Shown here: piece after piece, positions 34,490 through 43,064 of the stretch
Layout: each line of letters begins with the position of its first letter
Position numbering within the stretch: the stretch's first letter is position 1
DNA from: an uncultured Luminiphilus sp.
GTDB taxonomy: Bacteria > Pseudomonadota > Gammaproteobacteria > Pseudomonadales > Halieaceae
Reading direction: 5' to 3'
Assembly: GCA_943787485.1 (NCBI GenBank)
Contig: CALSMP010000012.1
Coordinates: forward strand, 27,558-91,557
DNA: 64,000 nucleotides
Position numbers and translations under genes: made by a program
Notes under the pieces: model-generated
What the model saw: the letters and a program-made list of their open reading frames with translations, nothing else
The model's database searches: none
Told to the model about the DNA's origin: nothing

Positions 34490-34928
34490 CCTGTTTTTTT
34501 GGCGGTCAACTCCGCTTGCCGCCATGACCGACTCCCAGTGGGAGTCTCTCTGCGATGGCTGCGGCAAGTGCTGCCTTAATAAACTCGAAGACGAAGACAC
34601 GGGTGATATTCACTACACGCGTGTTGCCTGTCAGCTCCTCGATCTCAAGACCTGTCGCTGCACCGATTACGCCAACCGGAAGACACGCGTTCCCGACTGC
34701 CTTGACCTTCGGGAACTCGCGGCTGACGACTTTAACTGGCTCCCAACAACCTGCGCCTATCGCCTGCTTACCGAGCAAAAAGACTTACCAGATTGGCACC
34801 ACCTGAAAACCGGCAGGCCGGGTTTGGTACACAAAGCAAACTGTTCGGTCCGGGGTCGAGCCATCCACGAGAGCGCCATCGATCCCGATGAATTGGAGGA
34901 ACACATCATTCAATGGGCGAACCCATGA
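34482..34928 (+). CDS. YcgN-family cysteine cluster protein
   Basis: 148 residues, UPF0260/YcgN family, unknown function. Seen: WESLCDGCGKCCLNKLEDEDTGDI, TRVACQLLDLKTCRCTDYANR, PDCLDL and NWLPTTCAYRLL, giving many conserved cysteines that may bind a metal or Fe-S centre. The ATG at 34482 gives MTDLFFWRSTPLAAMTDSQW, the family start. The earlier ATG at 34407 lies inside the GFA gene. Confidence 0.9.
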   Translation: MTDLFFWRSTPLAAMTDSQWESLCDGCGKCCLNKLEDEDTGDIHYTRVACQLLDLKTCRCTDYANRKTRVPDCLDLRELAADDFNWLPTTCAYRLLTEQKDLPDWHHLKTGRPGLVHKANCSVRGRAIHESAIDPDELEEHIIQWANP

Positions 34929-34962
34929 TTTCTGGTGTCACCACCTTGAAGCGCGCGCACAC

Positions 34963-35928
34963 GTGATCTGCGGGCAAGATCTCGAGGTGTTAACGCAGGT
35001 GCTGTCCTGGTTACAGGATAGTGAAAACACCTGGCTATGCACCATTGTAGGCGCAACCGGCTCCTCTCCCCGACCCGTGGGATCCATGTTGGGGCTTACG
35101 CGCAGCCATCAGGTTGGATCCCTGTCTGGAGGCTGTGTTGAGGACGACCTGATCGACAAATTGCGCCGCGGTGAGCTGAACAAGACTACCCTCCAACGCC
35201 TACACTACGGCGTGTCAGCAGAGGAAAACGAACGTCTGGGATTGCCCTGCGGAGGGCATCTGGAGGTGTTGGTGGAAGCCTTGAGTCCGAAAAGCACGGG
35301 CTGGCTGGACGAGGCGGTTGACGCGCTGTCATCACGGAAATCCATCTTAAGACACCTGGATTTGCTATCCGCCGCATGTCGTATTTCCGCAGGTCGGCAA
35401 GCGCAGTCGGTGGCCATCGACGCGACCACGATGGTGCAGTCTCTCGGCCCGCAAATGCGTATGCTCCTCGTCGGTGCCGGTCAGCTGGCACAGGTCCTCA
35501 GCCAACTCGCCGTCGCCATGGACTTCGAGGTTATTGTCACCGACACCCGTCGCGAGGTTCTGGACCAATGGGCCGGACCGCCAGTTCCTCTCATCGAAGG
35601 ATTGCCCGATGACGTTATTGCAACCCACATTACCGATGATCAGTCGCTAGTGATCACCCTGACCCACGATCCCCGGATTGACGACATGGCGCTGCTCGAA
35701 GCCCTGGACTCAAGGGCCTGGTACGTCGGGGCCCTCGGCTCGTTGCGCACCACATCGGCACGGCGCGAACGATTGAGCCAGCTCGGTCTGAAGACAGAAC
35801 AGCTTGAGCGTCTGAGAGCGCCGGTAGGTCTCGATATTGGTAGCAAAACCCCGTGGGAAATTGCCGTCGCGATCATGGCCGAAATCACCCGAGAGCAAAA
35901 AGCCCGCAACAACGTGTTCACCGAGTAA
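34963..35928 (+). CDS. XdhC/CoxI-family molybdoenzyme maturation protein
   Basis: Binds molybdenum cofactor and helps its sulfuration and insertion into xanthine-dehydrogenase-type enzymes (family knowledge). 321 residues with N-terminal XdhC domain (TWLCTIVGATGSSPRPVGSML, GSLSGGCVEDDL) and a C-terminal Rossmann part (MLLVGAGQLAQVL, TDTRREVL, YVGALGSLRT, GLDIGSKTPWEIAVAIMAEI). The GTG at 34963 gives the family-like start; an ATG at 34888 would overlap the YcgN gene by 41 bases and is the alternative. Likely serves the molybdenum hydroxylase at 37.5-40.3 kb. Confidence 0.88.
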   Translation: MICGQDLEVLTQVLSWLQDSENTWLCTIVGATGSSPRPVGSMLGLTRSHQVGSLSGGCVEDDLIDKLRRGELNKTTLQRLHYGVSAEENERLGLPCGGHLEVLVEALSPKSTGWLDEAVDALSSRKSILRHLDLLSAACRISAGRQAQSVAIDATTMVQSLGPQMRMLLVGAGQLAQVLSQLAVAMDFEVIVTDTRREVLDQWAGPPVPLIEGLPDDVIATHITDDQSLVITLTHDPRIDDMALLEALDSRAWYVGALGSLRTTSARRERLSQLGLKTEQLERLRAPVGLDIGSKTPWEIAVAIMAEITREQKARNNVFTE

Positions 35929-35947
35929 ACGATCGGACACAAACTGC

Positions 35948-36418
35948 CTATTCGTAGAGATAATCCTTCGACTTGTACTCATCATGACAGGCTTTGCAGG
36001 TACCGCCCGTCTGGCCAAGCTGTGCCGCAATCGCGCCGCGATCCCCAGATTGAGCAACTTCCGCCAACGCTGCCGCCTCTCGGCGGAAATTAGCGAGCTT
36101 CATTGAGAAGTCATCCATATCAAGCCAAATATCGGGCTTAGCGCGGGTTTTGCCCTGCTCCGAGCCCGGTGCAAAGCCGCGCTCCACCTGGAAGGTGGAT
36201 ACCGCAGCCAGATCGCTAGCCCAGCGTTGAAAGGTGGCGTCATCCCAATCAATCTTGCCTTTCACCATATCCGCCATAGGACCGAAGGTCATACCTACCA
36301 GCGCAAAATAAGATTGACGTAACGATTGAATTGGCTCACTGCGCTCAATGTGCGCCAGCGACGGCACTGCCAGCAGTGTCGCCAGTGCAGCTGCTGCCAC
36401 TCGGGACTGAATTCTCAT
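35948..36418 (-). CDS. Class II cytochrome c (cytochrome c'-like)
   Basis: 156 residues. Signal peptide to about residue 22 (ALATLLAVPSLA), then a four-helix-bundle type sequence with RQSYFALVGMTFGPMADMVKGKIDWD, ending in the haem-binding CKACHDEYKSKDYLYE. This C-terminal CxxCH is the class II arrangement. GAGGAG about 8 bases before the ATG is a good ribosome binding site. It could accept electrons from the periplasmic molybdenum hydroxylase encoded nearby, but the genes are not in one transcript. Confidence 0.9.
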   Translation of the reverse strand: MRIQSRVAAAALATLLAVPSLAHIERSEPIQSLRQSYFALVGMTFGPMADMVKGKIDWDDATFQRWASDLAAVSTFQVERGFAPGSEQGKTRAKPDIWLDMDDFSMKLANFRREAAALAEVAQSGDRGAIAAQLGQTGGTCKACHDEYKSKDYLYE

Positions 36419-36533
36419 CTTAAACTCCTCAGTGTTTTTTTACCTAATGTCGACATTTACGAACCGCGGCGCGGCTCAGATGAAACGGATTACAGGTGCA
36501 GCATCCGCTGCGGTGAGAGACGGATTGGCCTGA

Positions 36534-37313
36534 TCAGAGGGTACTGTTAAACGCACCGCCATCAAGTAACACGTTCTGACCAATCATAAACGCGGCATGC
36601 TGCGAGCACATGAAAGCGCATGTTGCACCAAATTCTGCCGCAGTGCCGTAACGCGCTGCAGGAATACCCGCCTGACGGCGTGCTCGAACTTGCTCTACAG
36701 ATTCCTTTGTCATCGAGGCCTCAAAGCTATCGAGACCGATTGTTCGGTCAGTCGCATGAAGGCCCGGCAACAGATTGTTGATCGCAACACCCTGACTCGC
36801 GACATCTCTGGCGATTCCCGCGACAAATCCTGTCAGTGCTGCTCTCGCCGTATTGGACAAGCCCAACACGCCAATAGGTTGTTTTACCGATACGCTGGTG
36901 ATGTTGACCACTCGGCCCCAGCCACGTTCACACATAGCCGGCACGGTTTCCTTCATAAAAGCAATGGCCGAATAGGCATTGGCCTCAAAGGCCGCTAGGA
37001 AATCATCGTGATGCCACTCCCGCCAATTGCCCGGCGGGGGGCCTCCAGCATTATTGACCAGGATGTCCAACCGTCCCGCCGCTAAGAGGATAGCTTGCCG
37101 CCCTGCATCCGTGGTCACATCAGCGGCAATCGCGGTCACCGGCACGCCATAAGTTGTCCGGATGTATTCGGCAGTGGCCTCAAGCGCCTCGCTCGAGCGG
37201 GCATTGAGGACAAGCTCCACCCCTGCCGCGGCCAGCGCCTCGGCGCAACCTCGCCCAAGCCCTTTGGAACCGGCGCACACCAGGGCTCTTTTTCCTGTGA
37301 TACCTAAATCCAT
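36534..37313 (-). CDS. SDR-family oxidoreductase (3-oxoacyl-ACP reductase-like)
   Basis: 259 residues from the ATG at 37313 (MDLGITGKRALVCAGSKGLG). The open frame runs up to 37781, but that part is antisense to the 2Fe-2S gene and has no family similarity. Seen: glycine motif CAGSKGLGRGCAEAL, ILVNNAGGPPPG, and C-terminal FMIGQNVLLDGGAF. The active-site Tyr of the usual YxxxK is replaced by LSNTARAAL, in which no Tyr or Lys remains at the expected spacing. This is also seen in the SDR subgroup with PPPG after NNAG. Activity therefore uncertain. Confidence 0.85.
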   Translation of the reverse strand: MDLGITGKRALVCAGSKGLGRGCAEALAAAGVELVLNARSSEALEATAEYIRTTYGVPVTAIAADVTTDAGRQAILLAAGRLDILVNNAGGPPPGNWREWHHDDFLAAFEANAYSAIAFMKETVPAMCERGWGRVVNITSVSVKQPIGVLGLSNTARAALTGFVAGIARDVASQGVAINNLLPGLHATDRTIGLDSFEASMTKESVEQVRARRQAGIPAARYGTAAEFGATCAFMCSQHAAFMIGQNVLLDGGAFNSTL

Positions 37314-37450
37314 AGGGTCTCTCCAAACCTCACCCAACCATGAGAAAAACCGACTAGCAACTGCCGGATATTGCCCTCGTATAACTGAGCCACACCATAA
37401 AGGATCACGTACAATGGTCCAAGGACTGATTGAACCTAGCCGGTGCGTCA

Positions 37451-37479
37451 TTGAAAACTGCATAACTACTGCGTATGAC
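37451..37479 (+). promoter_or_regulatory. Candidate sigma-70 promoter of the molybdenum hydroxylase genes
   Basis: TTGAAA (37451-37456), a 17-base spacer and TATGAC (37474-37479) lie 54 bases before the GTG at 37533 in the divergent gap between the SDR and the 2Fe-2S subunit. The match is good by eye but the region was not scored, so this is tentative. Confidence 0.4.
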
Positions 37480-37532
37480 CCAAGCGCTGAGTTTACCCAC
37501 CCATTAAGGAAGCGACCGCCGAGGTTGATACC

Positions 37533-38051
37533 GTGATTGCGTTTACATTGAATGGACAGCAAGTCGAATTTGCGGGGGATCCGGAGACACCCCTGTTGTG
37601 GGTGGTCAGGGACACCTTCAAGCTCAAGGGGTCCAAGTTTGGTTGCGGTGCCGGTCTGTGTGGGGCATGCACCATGCATCTCAACGGCAAGGCGATCAAA
37701 ACCTGCGTATTGCCTGTCACTGTAGCAGCAGGCAAAACGGTGACAACAATCGAAGGGCTGGCAGGAGACCATGGCCTCCATCCGCTACAAACGGCCTGGA
37801 TAACACACAACGTACCCCAGTGCGGCTACTGTCAAAGCGGCCAGATTATGGCGGCCGCGGCGCTGCTCGAAGAAACGCCGACTCCCTCCTCGGTCGACAT
37901 CGACCGCGCACTATCAGGCAATATCTGCCGCTGCGGTTGCTACCCGCGTATCAAGGCGGCCGTTCTGGCGGCGAGCAACAGTGAAGCTGGCGCCGGGGAC
38001 GATGAACCAGCCTTATTCTATGACGCGACTGGGCAAGGGGGGCAGGCATGA
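37533..38051 (+). CDS. 2Fe-2S subunit of a xanthine-oxidase-family molybdenum hydroxylase (IorA/CoxS-like)
   Basis: 172 residues. N-terminal ferredoxin-type cluster motif FGCGAGLCGACTMHLNGK and a helical second cluster CGYCQSGQIM...GNICRCGCYPRIKAAV. Together they pass electrons from the Mo centre. Short size and lack of a FAD subunit next door match the isoquinoline 1-oxidoreductase/aldehyde dehydrogenase type that donates to cytochrome c. Starts with GTG at 37533; overlaps the large subunit by ATGA. Confidence 0.93.
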   Translation: MIAFTLNGQQVEFAGDPETPLLWVVRDTFKLKGSKFGCGAGLCGACTMHLNGKAIKTCVLPVTVAAGKTVTTIEGLAGDHGLHPLQTAWITHNVPQCGYCQSGQIMAAAALLEETPTPSSVDIDRALSGNICRCGCYPRIKAAVLAASNSEAGAGDDEPALFYDATGQGGQA

Positions 38052-40258
38052 CAACTCTCTCCCGACGGCGCTTTTTAAAAACCTCTGCGCAGGCCAGTGG
38101 CGGCCTGATCGTCGCCATTCATTTACCCGGGTGCGCTTTTGGCGGTGCGCTCCCTATCGACGTAGCCGATGACGGCTTCGTACCGAACGCATTTTTACAA
38201 ATCACGCAACACAACGAGATCATTTTCTATTGCCCCAGCGATGAAATGGGTCAGGGCATACGTACCGGCTTGGCGACGGTGATTGGCGAAGAGTTGGACG
38301 TCCACCCAGCGTCGATGACGGTGGTGTCGGCAGGGTCCCACGAAGACTACAACAATCCCGAGTACGCCATGCAGCTCACCGGAGGCTCTAACGCTGTTCG
38401 CGCTTTTTATTTGCCGCTGCGCCAAATCGGTGCAGACACCCGCGCTCTGATTCTCCAAGCCGCGGCCCAAGACCTTGGCATACCGACCTCACAACTAACT
38501 ACCCGCAATGCGACCGTTATCGCGGGAGATCGGCATTACCCCTACGGCGACTTCCTGGTGACCGCAAGCTCGCTCCCGCTCCCCGAGAATACGACGCTCA
38601 AAAACAGTCGCGACTTCCAGTTTATTGGACAAGAGATCACCCGGGTTGATGCCCGTGAAAAAGCGACCGGTGAAGCGATTTTTGGCATCGATATCGATGT
38701 GCCCGATCAGGTAGCCGCCGTCGTCGTGCGGCCCCCTGTCGCAGGGGCAACGGTGACATCTTTTGATCCCACCGCAGCACTGGCGTCGTCGGGTGTCCTG
38801 CAGGTTGTTGAAATTTCAAGCGGTATCGCCGTGGTGGCTGACAGCTACTGGCAGGCAAGCAGAGCCGCAAAACGGTTACAAGTCACCTGGAATAATCCAG
38901 CCCTTAGCACAGTATCCTCTGACTCCATGCGAGCCGACCTGACGGCGGCACTCTATGATGGTGATGACGCGGTAACAGACGACACCGGTGACATAGACAG
39001 TGCACTCACATCCGGGGCGCCTCCACCTCAGGTGATCATGCACAGTGCCGAGTACTTTGCGCCCTTGCTGGCGCATGCGCCAATGGAACCAGTAAATGCC
39101 ACCTTACGGCTGCGTAACGGCGAGGCAGATCTGTGGACTGGCGTTCAAGCGATTGGTGCAGCGCAAGGATTGATTGAGCGCATCACCGGATATCCGCGAG
39201 AAAACATCCGGGTACACAATCAATATCTCGGTGGCGGCTTTGGTCGACGTGCATCGCTGGCGCATATCATTGAAGTCACGGAAATCGCGCTAGCGGTGAA
39301 CAAACCCGTGCAGCTGGTTTGGTCTCGAGAGGACGACATTAGGCACGGCCTCTATCGCCCCGCATCCCTGATGCAACTAAGTGCAGCGGTCGATGATACC
39401 GGGCGCATCTCGGGGTGGCGCGCCAAGCGCGCTGGCGGCAACTTGACGCCGGACTACATGCGCAACTCTCTGCCCGCCCTAATGCCCAATTTGCCGGAAT
39501 TTGTCCTCGACGGACTGACCGCAGCCACTGATTACTGGCTATCGCGCTGGAGCATCGACGGCTCGAGCGTCGAGGGCCTCCATGAAACCTACGATCTGCC
39601 CACTCGGCAAATCAGCCACGTGACGGTGGATCATGGATTGCCCCTTACCTTTTGGCGCTCTGTCGGCCACTCCTATACCGGTTTTGCCGTGGAGTCCATG
39701 ATGGATGAACTCGCAGAGGCCGCCGATATAGACCCCGTCGTATTCCGCCTCAAACAGCTCGAGAGCAAACCCCGCATGTACGAGGTAGTCGCCAAGGCAG
39801 GCGAACTGCTGACTGCGATGTCCGTGCCCGAGGGCCACTTTCTCGGATTTGCCGCACACTCCTCCTTCGCTACCGACGTGGCGCAGATTGCCGAAGTGTC
39901 GGTCACTGACAACCTAATCAAAGTCCATCGCGTAACCTGTGTGGTGAACTGTGGCACTGCCGTCAATCCCGATATCATTCGCGCGCAGCTGGAAGGGTCG
40001 GTGATGTTCGCGCTGACCGCGACCCTGCATGGAAAAATTGACCTCGCGGAGGGGGCGATCGTGCAGAGCAACTTCCACGACTACCCGATTTTAAGAATGG
40101 ATGAGGCACCTGACGTCGACGTGTTCATCATGCCCAGTGACGAAAAGCCAACGGGCATCGGCGAACCGGGGGTACCACCGCTGGCGCCGGCCGTAGCCAA
40201 CGCAGTTTATCGCGCCTGCGGCCAACGGCTGAGAGAACTACCGCTACGGCTTGCCTAG
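38048..40258 (+). CDS. Molybdopterin-binding large subunit of molybdenum hydroxylase (IorB-like), Tat-exported
   Basis: 736 residues. N-terminal twin-arginine signal (LSRRRFLKTSAQASGG) indicates export of the folded complex with its 2Fe-2S partner. Seen: GEATG-type EKATGEAIFGIDI, QYLGGGFGRRASLAHIIEV (Mo cofactor loop), and near the end GIGEPGVPPLAPAVANAVY, where the Glu matches the catalytic base of the family. Substrate cannot be assigned; homologues oxidise N-heterocycles or aldehydes. No third, cytochrome subunit follows. XdhC 3 kb upstream is the likely maturase. Confidence 0.93.
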   Translation: MTTLSRRRFLKTSAQASGGLIVAIHLPGCAFGGALPIDVADDGFVPNAFLQITQHNEIIFYCPSDEMGQGIRTGLATVIGEELDVHPASMTVVSAGSHEDYNNPEYAMQLTGGSNAVRAFYLPLRQIGADTRALILQAAAQDLGIPTSQLTTRNATVIAGDRHYPYGDFLVTASSLPLPENTTLKNSRDFQFIGQEITRVDAREKATGEAIFGIDIDVPDQVAAVVVRPPVAGATVTSFDPTAALASSGVLQVVEISSGIAVVADSYWQASRAAKRLQVTWNNPALSTVSSDSMRADLTAALYDGDDAVTDDTGDIDSALTSGAPPPQVIMHSAEYFAPLLAHAPMEPVNATLRLRNGEADLWTGVQAIGAAQGLIERITGYPRENIRVHNQYLGGGFGRRASLAHIIEVTEIALAVNKPVQLVWSREDDIRHGLYRPASLMQLSAAVDDTGRISGWRAKRAGGNLTPDYMRNSLPALMPNLPEFVLDGLTAATDYWLSRWSIDGSSVEGLHETYDLPTRQISHVTVDHGLPLTFWRSVGHSYTGFAVESMMDELAEAADIDPVVFRLKQLESKPRMYEVVAKAGELLTAMSVPEGHFLGFAAHSSFATDVAQIAEVSVTDNLIKVHRVTCVVNCGTAVNPDIIRAQLEGSVMFALTATLHGKIDLAEGAIVQSNFHDYPILRMDEAPDVDVFIMPSDEKPTGIGEPGVPPLAPAVANAVYRACGQRLRELPLRLA

Positions 40259-42246
40259 GGCGTAACGATCGGAAACGTTGTATCGGGTGGATCCAGCAAG
40301 GCGAGTAGCGAGAGCATGTCTATCAGGCTACCCTCGAACTCAAGCGCCTCAGTGGTCAGCAACTCCCGGAAGGAAACCTGCTTGGTCAGGATAGCAATCA
40401 GCATGGGCCTCGTGATTCTCAGGGTCGCGTTAGCAGCTTCCCTAGGAGGCGACTCCCGATGGCGCATGACCCCGTTGTGCACAACCACCACAAAATGACG
40501 GTCTGTGTCGGTTAGCTGAATGTTGATGACTAGATCCTTACCACTTGCCGCCGGCCCATCAACGGTGGCCGCGATGAGTTCCAGAAACCGCTCGATGGGC
40601 GTCGCCGCCAACAGACCACGAACCAGCCCAGTAGGCAGAGGCTCCTCGGGCGCGCCATGACGCAGTTCGAGGGCACCGGTGAGATATTCGTCTCGCCAAG
40701 GCCCGGATTCCGCTTGATAGCCTAGTTGATCGTAGGTTTTAGCAAGCAGCGCCTTGGCCGATACATTCGCCGGGTCGGCGAAGACCGCGTGATTCAGCAG
40801 CTCTGCCGCCCACCGATAATCGCCGCTGTCGTACGCTGAGATCGCGAGCTGTTGCAGTGCTTGAGCCCCTCCCAACGCCTCCACATAGCGCGTTGCGCGG
40901 TCGGTGACCGGCAGTGGATCGAGAGAGGCCGGATTGCCGTCATACCAACCAAAGTAGAACTGGTAAACAGCTTTGGCGTTATGCTTTACCGTGCCGTAGT
41001 AATCGTGAATGTGCAGCGCCTGCTGTAACTCGTTAGGTAACTCAATTGCCTCGGCAATTTCAGTGGGCGTCAAACCCAGTCCAGCAAGCCGCAACGTCTG
41101 ATCGTGAATGTATTTATAAATATCCCGCTGCTTTTCGAGAAAATCAGTGGCATTTTCTGCACCCCACACAGGCCAGTGATGGCTGTTAAAAATCACCTCA
41201 GTAGCGGAAAAATAATGCAGCGCGTCGTCGATAAAGCCGCTCCACTTCAACGCATCGCGTACCTTCGCACCACGTAGCGTATAGAGATTATGGAGATTGC
41301 GTGACACCAACTCGGCGCCACAAAAGGCCCGGCTTGCGGGCAGGTAAAAGGTGATTTCGGCCGGCGCTTCACTACCCGATACCGTTTGGAAAATAAAATC
41401 CACCCCGTCAATGCGATGGCGCTCCAAGGCGTCTCGAATAATTAACGAAGGAGCCGCGATCGCCACTTGACCGAAGGCCGGCTGTTTGCCCAGGCCCGAC
41501 CCAACGTGCCCTCGAGCGCCACGTGCGAGACGGCGGCCATACATGTAATCGGCGCGGCGGGTCATAGTCTGCCCCACCAGCACCATTTCGCTGGTTGCTT
41601 CCGCCATAAACCCGAGCGGTGCTATTACCGTCACGTCCCCCGTGGCTACCGCCTCCGGGGTCACCACGCCAAACACCCCACCGAAGTGATCGACGTGGCT
41701 GTGGGTGAAGATAACCGTCGTGACGGGCCGACGGGGCAAGTGCTCATGAGCAAACGCAAGAGCCGCCGCGGCAGTCTCTTCGCTGGTTAGGGGGTCGACA
41801 ACAATCCACCCCGTGTCACCGCTAATCAAGGTCATATTGGCCAGATCAAAACCACGGATCTGATAAATCCCGGGCACAACTTCGAACAGACCACGCCGAT
41901 TGTTGAGCCCCGCTTGGCGCCACAAACTTGGATTAACCGACAGCGGTGCCGGCCCGTCGATAAAATCGTAGGCATTGGCATTCCAGACCGTGCCGCCATC
42001 CACTCGCGGAATCAACAGATCATCGGCGGCAGCAAGTAACCCGCGCTCAGCGTCGGCATCGTCTTCAGCGCCCATCTTGTCTAGAAATGCTTGGACTTGC
42101 GCGTGTCGCTCGGCGGTGTGGGCCGAGGGCGCCACATGCCCCATCGCGTCTGCGGAGTCCCCTCGCGGCAGTGACTCGTTGCCGGAATCGCAAGCCGCCA
42201 GCGACAGCAAGAACAAACCGCCAAACAATGACCCGGACAGTTTCAT
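40255..42246 (-). CDS. Alkylsulfatase-like metallo-beta-lactamase-fold lipoprotein
   Basis: 663 residues. Lipoprotein signal with lipobox LAAC near residue 19. Metallo-beta-lactamase zinc motif FTHSHVDHFGGVFG near residue 180, then IFNSHHWPVWG, an alkylsulfatase dimerisation region (TRYVEALGGAQALQQLA, AELLNHAVFADP) and a C-terminal SCP2-like domain (LVINIQLTDTDRHFVVVVHNGVM). This domain order is that of SdsA1-type alkylsulfatases that hydrolyse sulfate esters. The start overlaps the stop of the upstream SDR gene (TAATG), so the two are coupled. Confidence 0.9.
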   Translation of the reverse strand: MKLSGSLFGGLFLLSLAACDSGNESLPRGDSADAMGHVAPSAHTAERHAQVQAFLDKMGAEDDADAERGLLAAADDLLIPRVDGGTVWNANAYDFIDGPAPLSVNPSLWRQAGLNNRRGLFEVVPGIYQIRGFDLANMTLISGDTGWIVVDPLTSEETAAAALAFAHEHLPRRPVTTVIFTHSHVDHFGGVFGVVTPEAVATGDVTVIAPLGFMAEATSEMVLVGQTMTRRADYMYGRRLARGARGHVGSGLGKQPAFGQVAIAAPSLIIRDALERHRIDGVDFIFQTVSGSEAPAEITFYLPASRAFCGAELVSRNLHNLYTLRGAKVRDALKWSGFIDDALHYFSATEVIFNSHHWPVWGAENATDFLEKQRDIYKYIHDQTLRLAGLGLTPTEIAEAIELPNELQQALHIHDYYGTVKHNAKAVYQFYFGWYDGNPASLDPLPVTDRATRYVEALGGAQALQQLAISAYDSGDYRWAAELLNHAVFADPANVSAKALLAKTYDQLGYQAESGPWRDEYLTGALELRHGAPEEPLPTGLVRGLLAATPIERFLELIAATVDGPAASGKDLVINIQLTDTDRHFVVVVHNGVMRHRESPPREAANATLRITRPMLIAILTKQVSFRELLTTEALEFEGSLIDMLSLLALLDPPDTTFPIVTP

Positions 42247-43007
42247 TAGATGGCTGACATCCCACCATCAACGGCAATTGCCTGCCCATTCATGAAGCTG
42301 TTTGCCGGTGACATCAGCATCAGCATCACAGTCACTATTTCCTGCGGATCGCCCATGCGTGCCATCGGCGAGTTTGCAGCCATACCCTTGATTCGCGCTG
42401 CAAAGTCCTCGTCCTGTGTGACCAAGGGGGTCGGTGAGAAATAGGGACAGATTGCATTGACCCGCACGCCGTGACGCGCAAATTCGCAAGCGGCGGTCTT
42501 CGTGAGGCCCACGACGCCATGCTTAGCAGCGGCATAGGGCCCAAGCAGTGGCGCACCGCCAATCCCCGCCATCGAGGAGACGTTCAGAATGACGCCGCCC
42601 TTGGGGTCCTGTGCCAGCATCTGCCGGATACCGTGTTTGATCCCAAAAAATACACCCTTAGTGTTAACGTTGTAATTGAGATCGAGTTCTTCCTCGGTCA
42701 CCTCGGTCAGAAGCTTGGGGGGCGATCCTAACCCCGCGTTATTGACCAGAATGTCGAGCCTTCCATACTCGGCGTTGGCGGCGCCAATCATTCCCACCAC
42801 GTCATCCTCGCGGGTGACGTCGCACACAAGAGCTTTGTGGACGTCTGACAAAGCACTTTCGACTTGTCTTAGAGCTTCCTCGTTGACATCACTCAACACC
42901 AGCTTGGCGCCAGACGCCGACAACGTCTCGGCCAGTAATTTACCGAAGCCGCTACCGGCACCGGTAATGGCAATCACTTGCCCCCCAAAATTATCCAGCT
43001 GCACCAC
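42246..43007 (-). CDS. SDR-family oxidoreductase
   Basis: 253 residues. Typical classical SDR: AITGAGSGFGKLLAETL, DILVNNAGLGSPP, LNVSSMAGIGG, catalytic YAAAKHGVVGLTK and ending MNGQAIAVDGGMSAI. Starts with GTG at 43007 preceded by AGAGGGG. Directly followed by the alkylsulfatase gene, so it may oxidise the alcohol released by sulfate-ester hydrolysis; that is inference. Confidence 0.9.
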   Translation of the reverse strand: MVQLDNFGGQVIAITGAGSGFGKLLAETLSASGAKLVLSDVNEEALRQVESALSDVHKALVCDVTREDDVVGMIGAANAEYGRLDILVNNAGLGSPPKLLTEVTEEELDLNYNVNTKGVFFGIKHGIRQMLAQDPKGGVILNVSSMAGIGGAPLLGPYAAAKHGVVGLTKTAACEFARHGVRVNAICPYFSPTPLVTQDEDFAARIKGMAANSPMARMGDPQEIVTVMLMLMSPANSFMNGQAIAVDGGMSAI

Positions 43008-43064
43008 GCAAAACCCCTCTCGCCGATATTTTTAATCGCTGACGCTGAACGCTATGACAGATGG

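Noticed and set aside
37314..37781. Upstream extension of the SDR gene (minus strand)
   Set aside because: It runs antisense through the promoter gap and the 2Fe-2S subunit gene; the SDR fold starts at 37313 with a GGAG site before it.
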